From Sodiomyces alkalinus F11 (Eukaryota; Ascomycota; Sordariomycetes; Glomerellales; Plectosphaerellaceae), in the NCBI RefSeq assembly GCF_003711515.1, contig NW_021167080.1:4707255-4771254 (forward strand): a DNA stretch of 64,000 nucleotides. Direction: 5' to 3'. Positions 46,240 through 58,839 of this stretch are shown piece by piece (position 1 is the first letter of the stretch; each line of letters begins with the position of its first letter). The translations under genes were made by a program, and so were the position numbers. Under the pieces are notes generated by a model. The model made no database searches and was not told the origin of the DNA. It saw only the letters and a program-made list of their open reading frames with translations.

Positions 46240-47009
46240 AAATCCTAAAAAAATTCATACACAGACGCCCGTATAGGGGTGTATAGACTCGTATATAGTG
46301 GTACGCTAGTAGCAGGTAGAGCACCTTAGTAGTATAGCCCTAGGCTAGCTAACTAATCAGAAACCTAGAATTTTGTTTTCGTGCCCCTATACTACTATAA
46401 CGCTATGCCTATACTAATCTTATTTTCCTCTCTAGATAACTAATAACGAGTCAGGTAAGTAAACCCACCTATACCTCTATACAGAGCTATAGCATTAAAT
46501 CAGATATCGGGATTCGATTCTATAGGGTTAGATCTACTAGTATCCTTATCTTTAAAGCTATTTTACTAGTTATGGTTATATACATTCTTACTAGGCAGTT
46601 AGCTAATATAGCGATATAACGTATAGGTGTTTATAGATCTATATAAATAAATATAGCGGTTATAGATCTATATATATAAATATAAAGATAATTCGTAAGA
46701 TAGCCGCTAATACCTGTCGGGTATAGTGGCCGAATATAATTAGCGGCGATAAACTCCCTCCCGCGCCTATAGTATAGCCCTCCGGTATAGAGGGTAAAGA
46801 ACTAACTGTATATATACTAGACTATACGTATCTATGTATTATAGTATTAGAACTAGGCTAATATATTAATAGTAATTAAGAATAAATACTTAAAAGATAT
46901 TACTAGGTATAGAGTAAAGAAGATACCGTAGGTACTATACTATATACCCCTATACAGCATTATATACTTATATATAAAATAGATCCGGCGCGGTATCGTT
47001 CTCTAGCTC

Positions 47010-47265
47010 AAATACGAAAAGGCGGGTGAAATAAAATTACCCGATTTCGATATAAAACGCCCGTAGGCTATCACGGGGTTTTTTATTTAACTATTTAGCT
47101 AGGAGCAGTTTAACGATACCCGCTACGAAAAATACCAGGATAAGCGCGGTAACTTAGAGGGCTATATTACTTTAGACGGCTTCGGGAACGGAGCGTGCGG
47201 TAATTACTATAGCGGCTCGGAAGGAGCTAAGTATTCGCTATACTATAAGATACCTTATAGCTCCC
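47010..47265 (+). pseudogene. Relic resembling a DUF3716-type Cys-rich domain
   Basis: In one frame, interrupted by stops, the translation reads like coding sequence: FNDTRYEKYQDKRGNLEGY, ITLDGFGNGACGN, then YYSGSEGAKYS. The spacing around GACGN...S recalls the ACxNCxW...CSF pattern of the fungal DUF3716 domain, with two Cys replaced by Tyr (TGC to TAC, the RIP direction). The remaining Cys codon is at 47196-47198. Tentative: the similarity is by eye only. Confidence 0.35.
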
Positions 47266-48628
47266 TATAACTCTGCATAGAACTATACTAATTAGATTTA
47301 TAGTCGCGAAAAATAAGAAGCGCCGCGCCTCTACTATATAGGATACCGACGATACCGATAGCCCAGATATATCGCCCTACAGCCTTCGCGAGATAGCGCG
47401 ATAGCTTAAGAATAAGGCCGATCGTAGTAAATTACTATTCCTACTCGTATAAAGCTTTATAGACATATACTAACCTATACGTTAAGAGAAAAATAAGTAA
47501 TCTTTTTTAGTTTTTTTTTTTTAAAAAAAAACTCCCTTTTCTTTAGCTTTTATATGGTAAATAATAATACCTATTTTACTTTTTAAAGATAAGCTTTAAT
47601 AATATAAAATTATATAAATATATATATATATATATATAAGGTAAATAGTATAATACCTTATTTCTTATATTATATTATTTATTATATATTTAAATAAGAA
47701 TAATATTATTATGATTATTATTATTATTTATCTCTTAATTTATTGTTATATAACTTATAGTATTACTTATTACTAGTACTATCAATAGCCTTACTAGTAT
47801 TAGATATTAAATAAGTTATATTATAAAAGATAGTTAGAGCTACTAATATTATAAGTAATATAGTTAACTAATTATTACTTATTATACTACACTATCTAGG
47901 AGGCTTTTTCTTAGTAAAAAGGTAATATATATAAATATATATAAATATATAAATCTTAATTATATAATATAATATACTTATAAGATAATAAAATAACTTT
48001 ACTTTAAATAGAATTAATTAATTTTACTAAGACTCTAAAGAGTATAAAACTATAAAACTAAGGCTATATAGCTTTTATATTTTATACTACTATAAAAAGC
48101 GTCTTACTCTTACTATACTCGTCTTAAATGATAAACTATATCCTTTATTACTTAAAGAGGTTTACTTCTATTAGGCTAGCTATTAGTCTAATTTATATAA
48201 ATAATAGGTATAATAGGGTTATTAGCCTCTCTTAGTACTATTTAGATTAAGTACTATTATATCAAATATAGGTTTAGGCCTAGGAAATATCCTTAATATA
48301 TATAGAATAAAGCTATTAATATAATATACTTAAATATCTTAGTTTTACTAGTCTTATTACTATTCGATTATTTAAATCGAATTAAGGGTATATAATTAAC
48401 TTATTATTAGTTTCCACGCCGTGAAATTAACTAATTAGTAATTAATTAATTAAATTAATATAGCTATCCCTGTTAGTAAATATCTAAGAGTAAGGCTATT
48501 CACAGATCATATATTACCTATTAGATTATAATACTCTTATTTATACTACTCTTACTCTTAAACTGCTTATAGTAACTAGACCTTAATAGAGCTAGATCTT
48601 TAGGCTCTTAATAGCTTTAAGCATTATT

Positions 48629-50336
48629 AGTAATATTCTTTATCGCTAGCTTATTAAAGCTATCTTTACTAGGCTAAACGTTATTTTATAGTCTATTATT
48701 ATCGCTAGTAGTATAAAGATATTATAAGCTAGCTAACTAAGCGATAAGAAGGTCTTTTATTAATATAACTACTACTTAATTAGGTCCTTAACGCCTTAGA
48801 TATCTAGACGTAGATATCTCTTAACCTCCGAGTCTTTATTAGCCGCTAGGCACTTAGCGCTATTCTAAATCTATTATATATAGTAGCTATTATCTTCCAG
48901 CGTTACTATCGCTACCTAAACTAGTATAGTTATTATTACCCTGCTTTATAGGTTACTAGTAGCAATACTACTTCTTTTAGTACTTAGTAAGCTTATTTCT
49001 AGTATTACTAACTAAGGTACTTAGTATTATATAGTCTAATACTCTTCTACTAAGTAAGCCTAAGCCTCGGGTATAGTATTATAGCCGTAGTATAGAGAAA
49101 TAAGGCTTTTAGATTAGTATATCAATTATTAGCTTTTACTATATAGTTATTATAAACAGTCTAAAATAGACCCTTAAACTAGTTACCAAAGTCTAGTAGC
49201 TATTCTATATATAACCTCCCTAGATAGATATTAATTAAGAGGCTTAGGAGACTTAAAAGGCCTAGCTCTTCGAGATAGTAATTATCTTAGAAGGTTATTA
49301 AATATTTATAGACTATTAGAATTAATAGAGCCTATAGCCTTACTAGAATCGTTGGATAGGAGTATAGAATACCTATTATAGAGGTAGTCTTATAGATAAG
49401 GCCTTAAATAGCCTTACTAAACTACCTCGTTAATTATAATAATAGTAAACCTATAAGTAGTTCTTATACGAAGTATTATAATAAACCTTATTAACGAATA
49501 TTCTATAGTTCTTAATCTAGTAAGTTCTTTCTTTAGATCTCTTTATATAAACTTAATCGGTATAAGTAAATTCTCTATTATTCTATATTATAATAGGCGG
49601 GGTATTAGATCTATATTCATTAAACTATAACTTAAGAGGTATTGAGGGGCGGGATTTAAATACCGTGAGGCTAATAATAGATAATTAAGGTAGCAGAAAA
49701 GGGTAGTAAACTATATATTAAGAAGGATAGTAAATACTTTAGATTAATATAGGAGGCAGATACTATAATTTAAATAATTTCCTACTACTATTATTAGCTC
49801 CTAGATAGAAACTATTATACTAATCACTATAGTAGGCATTATAGAGGTATACAGGAATAAGATATATATTATAAAATTATAAGCTATAGGCTATATATTA
49901 TAATAGTATACTACTAACTATTATAGTTAGAGGTTATACGTTCGGTTCCCGTTATAGGCGTTAGTTAGTAGTTTATACTTTTCTTTAAAAATATAGCTAT
50001 AGTTTTTTTTCTATTTTTCCTAAAATTCTATTAGTCTAGAACCAGACTAATATTACGCTAATTAATATTATAGAATTAACTAATTCACTAAATCTGGATA
50101 TATAATTTAACTATTTAAATTAATTTAATAGTAACGCTAATTACTAGTTATTAATACTATATTATTCTAATAAGCTTTAACTAGAAATATAAAGTAGATA
50201 CTTACTTATAACCTTATAGTTTAATATACTAAGGTCCTTAAAAATATAATACTCTAATTATTTAAGTCTACCTTTAGTACTTTATTACTTATAAGAGTCT
50301 TATTATAAATAGTCTTTTAGATATACTATATATTAA
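48629..50336. repeat. First copy of an apparently identical 1,708-bp duplication
   Basis: Begins AGTAATATTCTTTATCGC and runs up to the base before the 10-N gap. Every stretch compared with the copy after the gap (offset 1,718) was identical, including both ends. See the finding on assembly overlap. Confidence 0.9.
49889..49959 (+). other. tRNA-like 71-mer (degenerate, first copy)
   Basis: Folds by eye as a cloverleaf: acceptor GGCTATA with TATAGGC (6 of 7 pairs), TA at the 8-9 positions, a 16-nt D-arm region with A14-A15-T16 and an AG where GG is expected, a perfect anticodon stem CTAAC/GTTAG around a 7-nt loop, a 5-nt variable loop AGGTT, and a T-arm with 7-nt loop TTCGGTT. D- and T-stems have mismatches, several explicable by RIP. 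The loop lacks the invariant T33, so a working tRNA is unlikely. A RIP-damaged tRNA or tRNA-derived SINE is more probable. Confidence 0.4.
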
Positions 50337-50346
50337 NNNNNNNNNN
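50337..50346. other. Assembly gap (10 N)
   Basis: Ten Ns placed exactly between the two copies of the 1,708-bp repeat. Confidence 0.98.
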
Positions 50347-52054
50347 AGTAATATTCTTTATCGCTAGCTTATTAAAGCTATCTTTACTAGGCTAAACGTT
50401 ATTTTATAGTCTATTATTATCGCTAGTAGTATAAAGATATTATAAGCTAGCTAACTAAGCGATAAGAAGGTCTTTTATTAATATAACTACTACTTAATTA
50501 GGTCCTTAACGCCTTAGATATCTAGACGTAGATATCTCTTAACCTCCGAGTCTTTATTAGCCGCTAGGCACTTAGCGCTATTCTAAATCTATTATATATA
50601 GTAGCTATTATCTTCCAGCGTTACTATCGCTACCTAAACTAGTATAGTTATTATTACCCTGCTTTATAGGTTACTAGTAGCAATACTACTTCTTTTAGTA
50701 CTTAGTAAGCTTATTTCTAGTATTACTAACTAAGGTACTTAGTATTATATAGTCTAATACTCTTCTACTAAGTAAGCCTAAGCCTCGGGTATAGTATTAT
50801 AGCCGTAGTATAGAGAAATAAGGCTTTTAGATTAGTATATCAATTATTAGCTTTTACTATATAGTTATTATAAACAGTCTAAAATAGACCCTTAAACTAG
50901 TTACCAAAGTCTAGTAGCTATTCTATATATAACCTCCCTAGATAGATATTAATTAAGAGGCTTAGGAGACTTAAAAGGCCTAGCTCTTCGAGATAGTAAT
51001 TATCTTAGAAGGTTATTAAATATTTATAGACTATTAGAATTAATAGAGCCTATAGCCTTACTAGAATCGTTGGATAGGAGTATAGAATACCTATTATAGA
51101 GGTAGTCTTATAGATAAGGCCTTAAATAGCCTTACTAAACTACCTCGTTAATTATAATAATAGTAAACCTATAAGTAGTTCTTATACGAAGTATTATAAT
51201 AAACCTTATTAACGAATATTCTATAGTTCTTAATCTAGTAAGTTCTTTCTTTAGATCTCTTTATATAAACTTAATCGGTATAAGTAAATTCTCTATTATT
51301 CTATATTATAATAGGCGGGGTATTAGATCTATATTCATTAAACTATAACTTAAGAGGTATTGAGGGGCGGGATTTAAATACCGTGAGGCTAATAATAGAT
51401 AATTAAGGTAGCAGAAAAGGGTAGTAAACTATATATTAAGAAGGATAGTAAATACTTTAGATTAATATAGGAGGCAGATACTATAATTTAAATAATTTCC
51501 TACTACTATTATTAGCTCCTAGATAGAAACTATTATACTAATCACTATAGTAGGCATTATAGAGGTATACAGGAATAAGATATATATTATAAAATTATAA
51601 GCTATAGGCTATATATTATAATAGTATACTACTAACTATTATAGTTAGAGGTTATACGTTCGGTTCCCGTTATAGGCGTTAGTTAGTAGTTTATACTTTT
51701 CTTTAAAAATATAGCTATAGTTTTTTTTCTATTTTTCCTAAAATTCTATTAGTCTAGAACCAGACTAATATTACGCTAATTAATATTATAGAATTAACTA
51801 ATTCACTAAATCTGGATATATAATTTAACTATTTAAATTAATTTAATAGTAACGCTAATTACTAGTTATTAATACTATATTATTCTAATAAGCTTTAACT
51901 AGAAATATAAAGTAGATACTTACTTATAACCTTATAGTTTAATATACTAAGGTCCTTAAAAATATAATACTCTAATTATTTAAGTCTACCTTTAGTACTT
52001 TATTACTTATAAGAGTCTTATTATAAATAGTCTTTTAGATATACTATATATTAA
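50347..52054. repeat. Second copy of the 1,708-bp duplication
   Basis: Starts on the first base after the gap and ends at ...ATATTAA, where sequence continues into ATAAAAACTATAAATA. It matches 48629-50336 in all compared stretches. Confidence 0.9.
51607..51677 (+). other. tRNA-like 71-mer (second copy)
   Basis: Same sequence as 49889-49959, 1,718 bases downstream, because it lies inside the duplicated block. If the duplication is an assembly artefact only one copy exists in the genome. Confidence 0.38.
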
Positions 52055-52599
52055 ATAAAAACTATAAATATACTTTATTAATACTCTTAGACTTAGTATT
52101 TATCTAATAACTTATTTATATAATAATATAAACTAATATATAGAAATCGTAATATATCAAGATATATAATAGCTAGTATACGACTTTATAATAGTAAATA
52201 TAGTATATTATTATATATACTAGGCTATAAAAAAACCTTTTATATCTTATATTATACGAATAAAATAGTAACAAAAATATAATACTATAAACCCAGAATA
52301 TACTAATAACAGTTTTTAATTTCCCTTATTTTTATACTTCTATTTATATACTTTTACTTATATTTATATATAAATATATTATTAGTAATACTTATATAGT
52401 ATATTTATACTTATATATATATATATATATAACACTTACTAGTCTTCCTTTAAGTAAAGTATAATTGCCCTTATTATATTTCTCTGCTTATTGAATCTAA
52501 CTAAGCCTTACTAAAAAGGTTTGTAGTGTCTTCCTACCTCCTACCTCTCCGTATAGTTCTATATATAACACTATAGATATACGAGGCAAATAATAAGAC

Positions 52600-54215
52600 C
52601 TTAAACCTCTTCGCGAGGAGATCTACCGCCGTTACGAAGAGGGCTTTTCCGACGACTTTATTTACGACTATATACGATAGTAAACAGGAATAACGATTAG
52701 CTGTACCTTATGATAGCGCCGGTATAAGGCCTAAGGCCTCTTGTGCTAAACACGTATAGTTATATTAACGGATCTTATTTAACGCGTATATAAGCTTTTT
52801 TACGATAACTTCGACGATACAGAACTACTATAATAGCTATAGACTAAGGGCTTTCGATTATCGAAGTTCGGACTTAAAGGTATCCGAAAAAGTAATAAGT
52901 TATAGCGACGGCAGGATACGCCACGGATTAAGGAGGTAAAAGTAAAAGCTAAAGAGTTCTTTAAGGGTAATGATCCTAATATATCCTTTATGCGGGGGCT
53001 CGGTGCTATATAGCTCTATATATTTATACGGTAGAAGGGCTTTATAATTAGCCGCGATACTCTTTACCGTACCTTCTTAGAACTATTTCCAGAAGAGGTT
53101 ACAGCGCGTATAAAGGAGATACGGTACCGTAGAAAGGGTTAGATAACGCCCGGGCCGAATTTTATTTAGTTTATTAACGCGTACGATAAATTACTTCCCT
53201 TCGGCTTTAAGATCTACGCCGGTATTAACGCCTACGCCCGATTTATAACTTAGTTTACGTTAAAGTATCGGCGCACACTACTAAGAATATCCTTATATAG
53301 TATATCCACGTTATACGTTAGACTGGATTTCTCCCGCGGTTTATTCGGTTAGATCGGGGTAAAGAGATAATACTCTTAGCCGGCATATACTAGTATATAT
53401 CTATATAATCGCGTATAAAGAAAAACGTAGCCGGCGAGGATATTCCGATTAAGTTTAAAGACTACTAGATATTTAGAAAGAGTATCTATAATTAACATAT
53501 CGAGGTATAGTAGAATAGACTTTATTAATCCTATTCGGTATATTAAAGGGTAAGTAAATATTATACTCTACTACTTTATTAGTATTATATTCCTTTACTA
53601 ACGTGTATCTAAGAGTATTTTATTTACCTCTCCAAAAACGGCCTTTTCGATAACCGTTGAATTACCGACCGTATTATACTACTTTACGTGTATATACCAC
53701 TTATACGTACCGACTTTACACGATTTATATAGGTCTATAATAGCCACCGTATCCGCGTATAGCGTTCTCGGCCGTATATTATCACTAGTAAGTCTTAAGT
53801 GCTTTACTACTGGGCTAAATAGGACTTTTGGGTATAGCCGGATCCTATACGGCTTCGTACACTAAAAAACGCCCTTATAGAAGATCTTTAATAGCTTAAT
53901 ATATATCTGCCTACGGATATTATAGTAGTATACTTAGCGCTTAAGTCTACTATGGGTAATCTCTAAGAGATACTAACTATAAATAGTAAAGAGTATCCTA
54001 CGCTTCCTCTATATAGTTATATACGTAATAGTCTAAATATATACGTGGCCGCGAAGACTAAACCCGAGCTTTTATTACTACCCGCGCCTCGTAGTAGTAT
54101 TATGGCTATAAAGGACCTACTCGAAAAGGAGGGCTTAGATATAGAATAGGCTATAATAGGAATTAATAAGACTAATCTAGCCTTTTCGGATATAGAAAAC
54201 AAGGGTAGTAATTAA
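52600..54215 (+). pseudogene. RIP-degraded integrase-core (DDE) transposon ORF
   Basis: Former integrase-core (rve-type) transposase-like protein, now broken by many stops. The core can be read: PGPNFI, a TAG stop (53167-53169) at the expected Trp, FINAYDKLLPFGFKIYAGIN, AYARFIT, a second TAG (53251-53253) at another expected Trp. The first catalytic Asp position carries AAC (Asn, 53176-53178). RLDRGKE with the second Asp codon is at 53352-53354, in a different frame (an indel lies between). A stop-HIEV-stop-stop motif at 53493-53513 matches the family's NQRIExWW block, with the Glu codon at 53502-53504. The tail (LLPAPRSSIMAIKDLLEKEG) runs to a stop at 54213. Trp-to-stop and Asp-to-Asn changes are the expected RIP outcome. 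The element cannot be active. Ends are approximate. Confidence 0.75.
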
Positions 54216-54259
54216 TTCTATTCTAAGGCTCTTTCTAATCTAAGGCTTTATATCGGAAG

Positions 54260-55500
54260 TTATTAAAAATATACGCTTCCGGCCACGAAGATCTATTATT
54301 AACGCTAGCACCTTACTTTTACCCGCCTCCTCCTATTCCTCCGTGCCGTGATCCTCCTCTTCTATATAAGCCTACGCGTCGGTGTCTGGTACTATCTTAG
54401 TCTTCACTACTAACGGCTTAGTCTTTACCACCTACGGCTTAGTATACGTTACCGGCTTAGTCTTAACCGTTACCTTTACGGCTTATTTCCCTTTCCCCTT
54501 TCTAGTCTACTTCTTCGTACGGGTCCCCTTTCCGACTTCCTTCTTTATAACGATCGGTACCTCCTCGTCGTTATTATTTTATATTATATTATTACGTTTA
54601 CTTAAGGTTAGCTTTAACGGGTTAGGAACCTTAGTCTTTCGGAGGAAGGTAAGATAATAATCCTTTATTAGACTAAGACCCGATTCGCGCAGAAACGTAT
54701 AGAGTATTATAGTATTATACGCCTTATTTCGGAAGAAGATAACGGTTTTCGGATTCTTCTAATCGTATAAAAAGACCGTAAGGTCCTAGTTGAACTAGTA
54801 TTTATCGGATATAAACTAACTTATAAGATAGCGTATAAAGTCATAGTGGTTTGGAAAAGTCTAGTCTAGTATAATTAAAACGCGGCCGGTAATTCTTTAT
54901 CCTTTAATCTTTATAAACTTTAAGATATCCACGCCGCCGATATCTTAAACGTAGTACTCGCTGCTATATAGGCTAATACTAATCTCCTTTATAGCCTACG
55001 GCTACTTTTCTTTCCGTGTTAATTAGATATTAGCCCTACGCTACGCCTCGCCGGTTCGAAACGCAGTTATAAGCGCTCTACCCTATACCTACACCTACGC
55101 GATAATGCCGGGTATATAAAGCGCCTTCGGTTCCGTATCTTCGCGCTTTAAGCGGGGAGGAGTATTTACGGTTAAGTCGATAACCGTGTTATTGTCGTTA
55201 ATAGGAGGTATTAATTCGTTCTTAACGAGTATAGTTTCGAACCGGCCTATACCGTATTTAGCGTATACTAACTAATCGAGATTAGTATCGAAAAGAATAG
55301 TATAATAGACCTTAATATTAGGGCAAATAAGTATAGTTAGGGGCGTTATTATACAGACTATTATATAACCGTTAGCGTATATACGTCTTCTGAATAGGCC
55401 CTGCGATAGTTATACGGATATATACAGGGCTATATAGATAGGGTTCTTATATATATGCCCTATAACCCTACTTAATTACATCTGCACACGCCTATATATA
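54260..55500 (-). pseudogene. Second RIP-degraded ORF relic, opposite strand
   Basis: Read on the minus strand, long stretches look like former protein with stops where Gln or Trp codons would have been: DIGGVDILKFIKIKG, TFPNHYDFIRYLIS, KNPKTVIFFRNKAYNTIILY, TFLRESGLSLIKDYYLTFL, RKTKVPNPLKLTLSKRNN. A Lys-rich tail with KTKPVTYTKP and VVKTKPLVVKTK repeats follows at about 54500-54390. I do not recognise the family. It converges tail-to-tail with the integrase relic, so both may come from one composite element, or one inserted beside the other. Ends are approximate. Confidence 0.5.
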
Positions 55501-55603
55501 AATCGTACTACCAGGTAGAAGACTTCTACGGTCGGGGTAAACCTATTGATCGATTATTACTATTTTTAGAAGTTGCAACAGACCGTCCTGCCGCTTGCCG
55601 TAA

Positions 55604-56647
<1,044 letters not shown>

Positions 56648-57021
56648 CGGTGGGCCTTTCTCTCTCTCTCTCTCTCTCTCTCTTCTTATTACCACAAGGA
56701 TACGTACGGCCTATGGTTTGGCGTTGGAGAGGCATTGCAGACTAACTAAACCCACAATACCATACCTATATTATTTTGCAGCCAGGTTCTTGATGTGTAC
56801 TTGGCGTCCTGAAACGAGCAAGAGGACAAGATGCCTACCTACGAAACATATGGGAAAGGGAAAATACATCACGAGACGACACCGCTGCTTTACTCTAGGC
56901 TTACGGCCGACGTATACTTCGGATCATGATCATGGAAAACGACTAGTGCTTCTATGCATTTGATCTTACATCTTCCGCTTCTGCTCCCGCTTCCCAGACT
57001 CCTTCGCATCGCTCCACTCTT
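56648..57021. other. Convergent 3' flank with a (CT)n tract
   Basis: 3' regions of DPM1 and the second SDR. A (TC)n microsatellite lies at 56658-56683. No gene is seen. Confidence 0.6.
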
Positions 57022-57979
57022 TTACATATTCCGACCACCCGTCACCATAATAGTCTGTCCCGTTATGTAGCTAAACAACGGGCTAGCGGCAGCCAGGATA
57101 CTCGCCGCCGCCTCGGTAGCAGTACCGGGTCTCCGCAGGGGGATGTCGGCGTGCTCCTCACCAGCAGGAGCGGCCTGCTGGGCGGTGGGGATCCCCAGGG
57201 CGATCTTCTGGCCATCGGGCCCGGTGACGAAGGCGCCCTTCTCCTTGGCGTCGGTGAGTCGGGTCTTGATGTGGCCGAAGGCGACGGTGTTGGCGCGGAC
57301 GCCAAAGGCAGGGCCCCACTCGCGGGCGATGGTCTTGGTGAGGCCGACGACGCCGGCCTTGGCGAGGGCGTAGTTGGCCTGGCCGGCGTTGCCGTGGACG
57401 CCCGAGGTGGAGGAGATGTTGACGACGGAGCGGTTCTCGCCGTCGCGGACGCGGAAGTAAGGGGCGGCGGCGCGCACGAGGCGGAAGGGCGCGGTGGCGT
57501 GCAGGGCCACGATGGTGTCCCACTGCTTGTCGGACATTTTGTGGATCACGCCGTCCCAGGTGTAGCCGGCGTTGTTGACGATGTGGTGGATCTTGCCGTT
57601 GCCGAAGGCGGCGGCCTTCTTGACGAGGGTGTCGATGTAGGCGGCGTCTAGCATGTCGCCTGGCACGCAGATGGCTTGGCCGCCCGACTTGTTGATGCTC
57701 TCTGCGACGGCATTGCCCTTTTCTGTGGGGGGTTAGTCGATGGAAGGAAAGTGAGAAGAGAGGGGAAGGAAAAAGAAGAAAAAAAAAAAAAACAAGGCAG
57801 GGAAGAAGCATACCGGCGTCAATGTCGGAGATGATGACCTTGGCGCCCTCGTTGGCAAAGAGGCGAGCGGCTTCGGCGCCGATACCCTGACCGCTACCCG
57901 TGATGATGGCGACCTGACCGGCCAGCAACCCCTTGGGGTAGTTGAGGTGGGCGGCGAGCTGAGCTACACGGTCCGACAT
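57022..57979 (-). CDS. Short-chain dehydrogenase/reductase
   Basis: NAD(P)-dependent SDR, FabG-like. Exons 57979-57814 and 57722-57022 give 288 residues. TGSGQGIG at 27-34 is the cofactor loop, followed by SDIDA at the end of strand 2 (an acidic residue here usually favours NAD). NNAG is at 105-108, catalytic Ser160 in NISSTSGVHG, and Tyr173 and Lys177 in NYALAKAGV. The end (ITGQTIMVTGGRNM) is typical. A loop of about 40 residues (KEKGAFVTGPDGQKIALGI) after the active site suggests an acyl-CoA or steroid-like substrate pocket, but the substrate is unknown. It shares family but not close sequence with the SDR at 9.4-10.4 kb. The ATG at 57979 has a short leader before the Rossmann fold, in keeping with family size. 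Confidence 0.92.
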
Positions 57980-58839
57980 GGTGATGGAGACGAAGGAATT
58001 ACGGGGGGTGTTGAGGTTGAAGAGATGCGTGGAAGATACGTGGAAAGGTAGCAAGACCAAGACTGTGAAAGAAGAAAACAGAAAACAGACGACGAACACG
58101 AGCTTTATGGAAGGTGGGTATTTACAATGAGCAGCAAAGTCAGCCTTTGAGCTCGTCGCGAGACTTGATCTGCATGTCTCCTGAGGTCGTTTGTTCCGCG
58201 CATTGTCCGGCTGCCCAGCCGAGGTTCCCCGCGGCTTCACTTTTCCGCGCCGCCCCCACATTCCCCATTCTCCATTCCAGGTCGTTTTAATCGATGGTGG
58301 GGGTGGGGGTCGGCATTTTGATACCGGTCCAGGGCCTGTGTCTCGACTGGGCTAAGAGGGATGCTGGTACAGTACAGTAGGTACTATTTACCTTATGATC
58401 GTGGTTGAGCTGTTGAACTACCTACCTTACCTAAGGTACCTTATATAACATCAAAAGTACCTACGTCAAGTAGAGGGTTCTCTTTTGGTGCAGTGGTACA
58501 TTTTTGAGTGTAACATGAGCCCCGTGATGTTTACTTCACGTTATCGCCGGTATCTGATCTTCGATAAGAGAGCACCGAGGCACTTTCATTCCCCATGTTC
58601 ACCATTTCACCCCCGGTTAAGTACCCCAAGTACCTTAGTACCTTACATAAGGTACCTAAAGCGAATCCGGGGTAAGCGCATGGCATGGAACAGCTTTCCG
58701 ATTAGATATGATTAGATAATCACCATCCCAGAGCCCCTCTCCCGCTTCCCGCTTCCCGCTTCGCCCATCCGTACTCGGCCTGGCTTGTTCATCAACCGCA
58801 TACCCCTCGTCCTACGGAGTAGCTTAGCTTCTTTCAACC
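57980..58839. promoter_or_regulatory. Divergent intergenic region with GGTACC motifs
   Basis: Between SDR (-) and the SAC3-like gene (+). Dense ACCTTACCTAAGGTACC-type motifs lie at 58420-58442 and 58622-58660, and CTACGGAGTAGC at 58813-58824 just before the SAC3-like start. A direct repeat CCCGCTTC occurs three times at about 58741-58765. No gene is seen. Confidence 0.5.

Larger units (their letters stand above)
46240..55580. repeat. AT-rich island with RIP signature
   Basis: About 9.3 kb of strongly AT-rich DNA dominated by TA steps, with very few CA or TG dinucleotides and stops in every frame. That is the mark of repeat-induced point mutation (C-to-T next to A) acting on former repeats. 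The island is compositionally patchy: 47.5-52.5 kb is extreme, while 46.7-47.5 and 52.6-55.5 kb keep some GC and relics of reading frames, described separately. No intact gene. It ends abruptly about 245 bp before the DPM1 start codon. Confidence 0.85.

Noticed and set aside
54382..54657. Hydrophobic plus-strand frame that could be read as a membrane protein
   Set aside because: It is the complement of the Lys-rich tail of the minus-strand RIP relic; the minus-strand reading is the ordered one.
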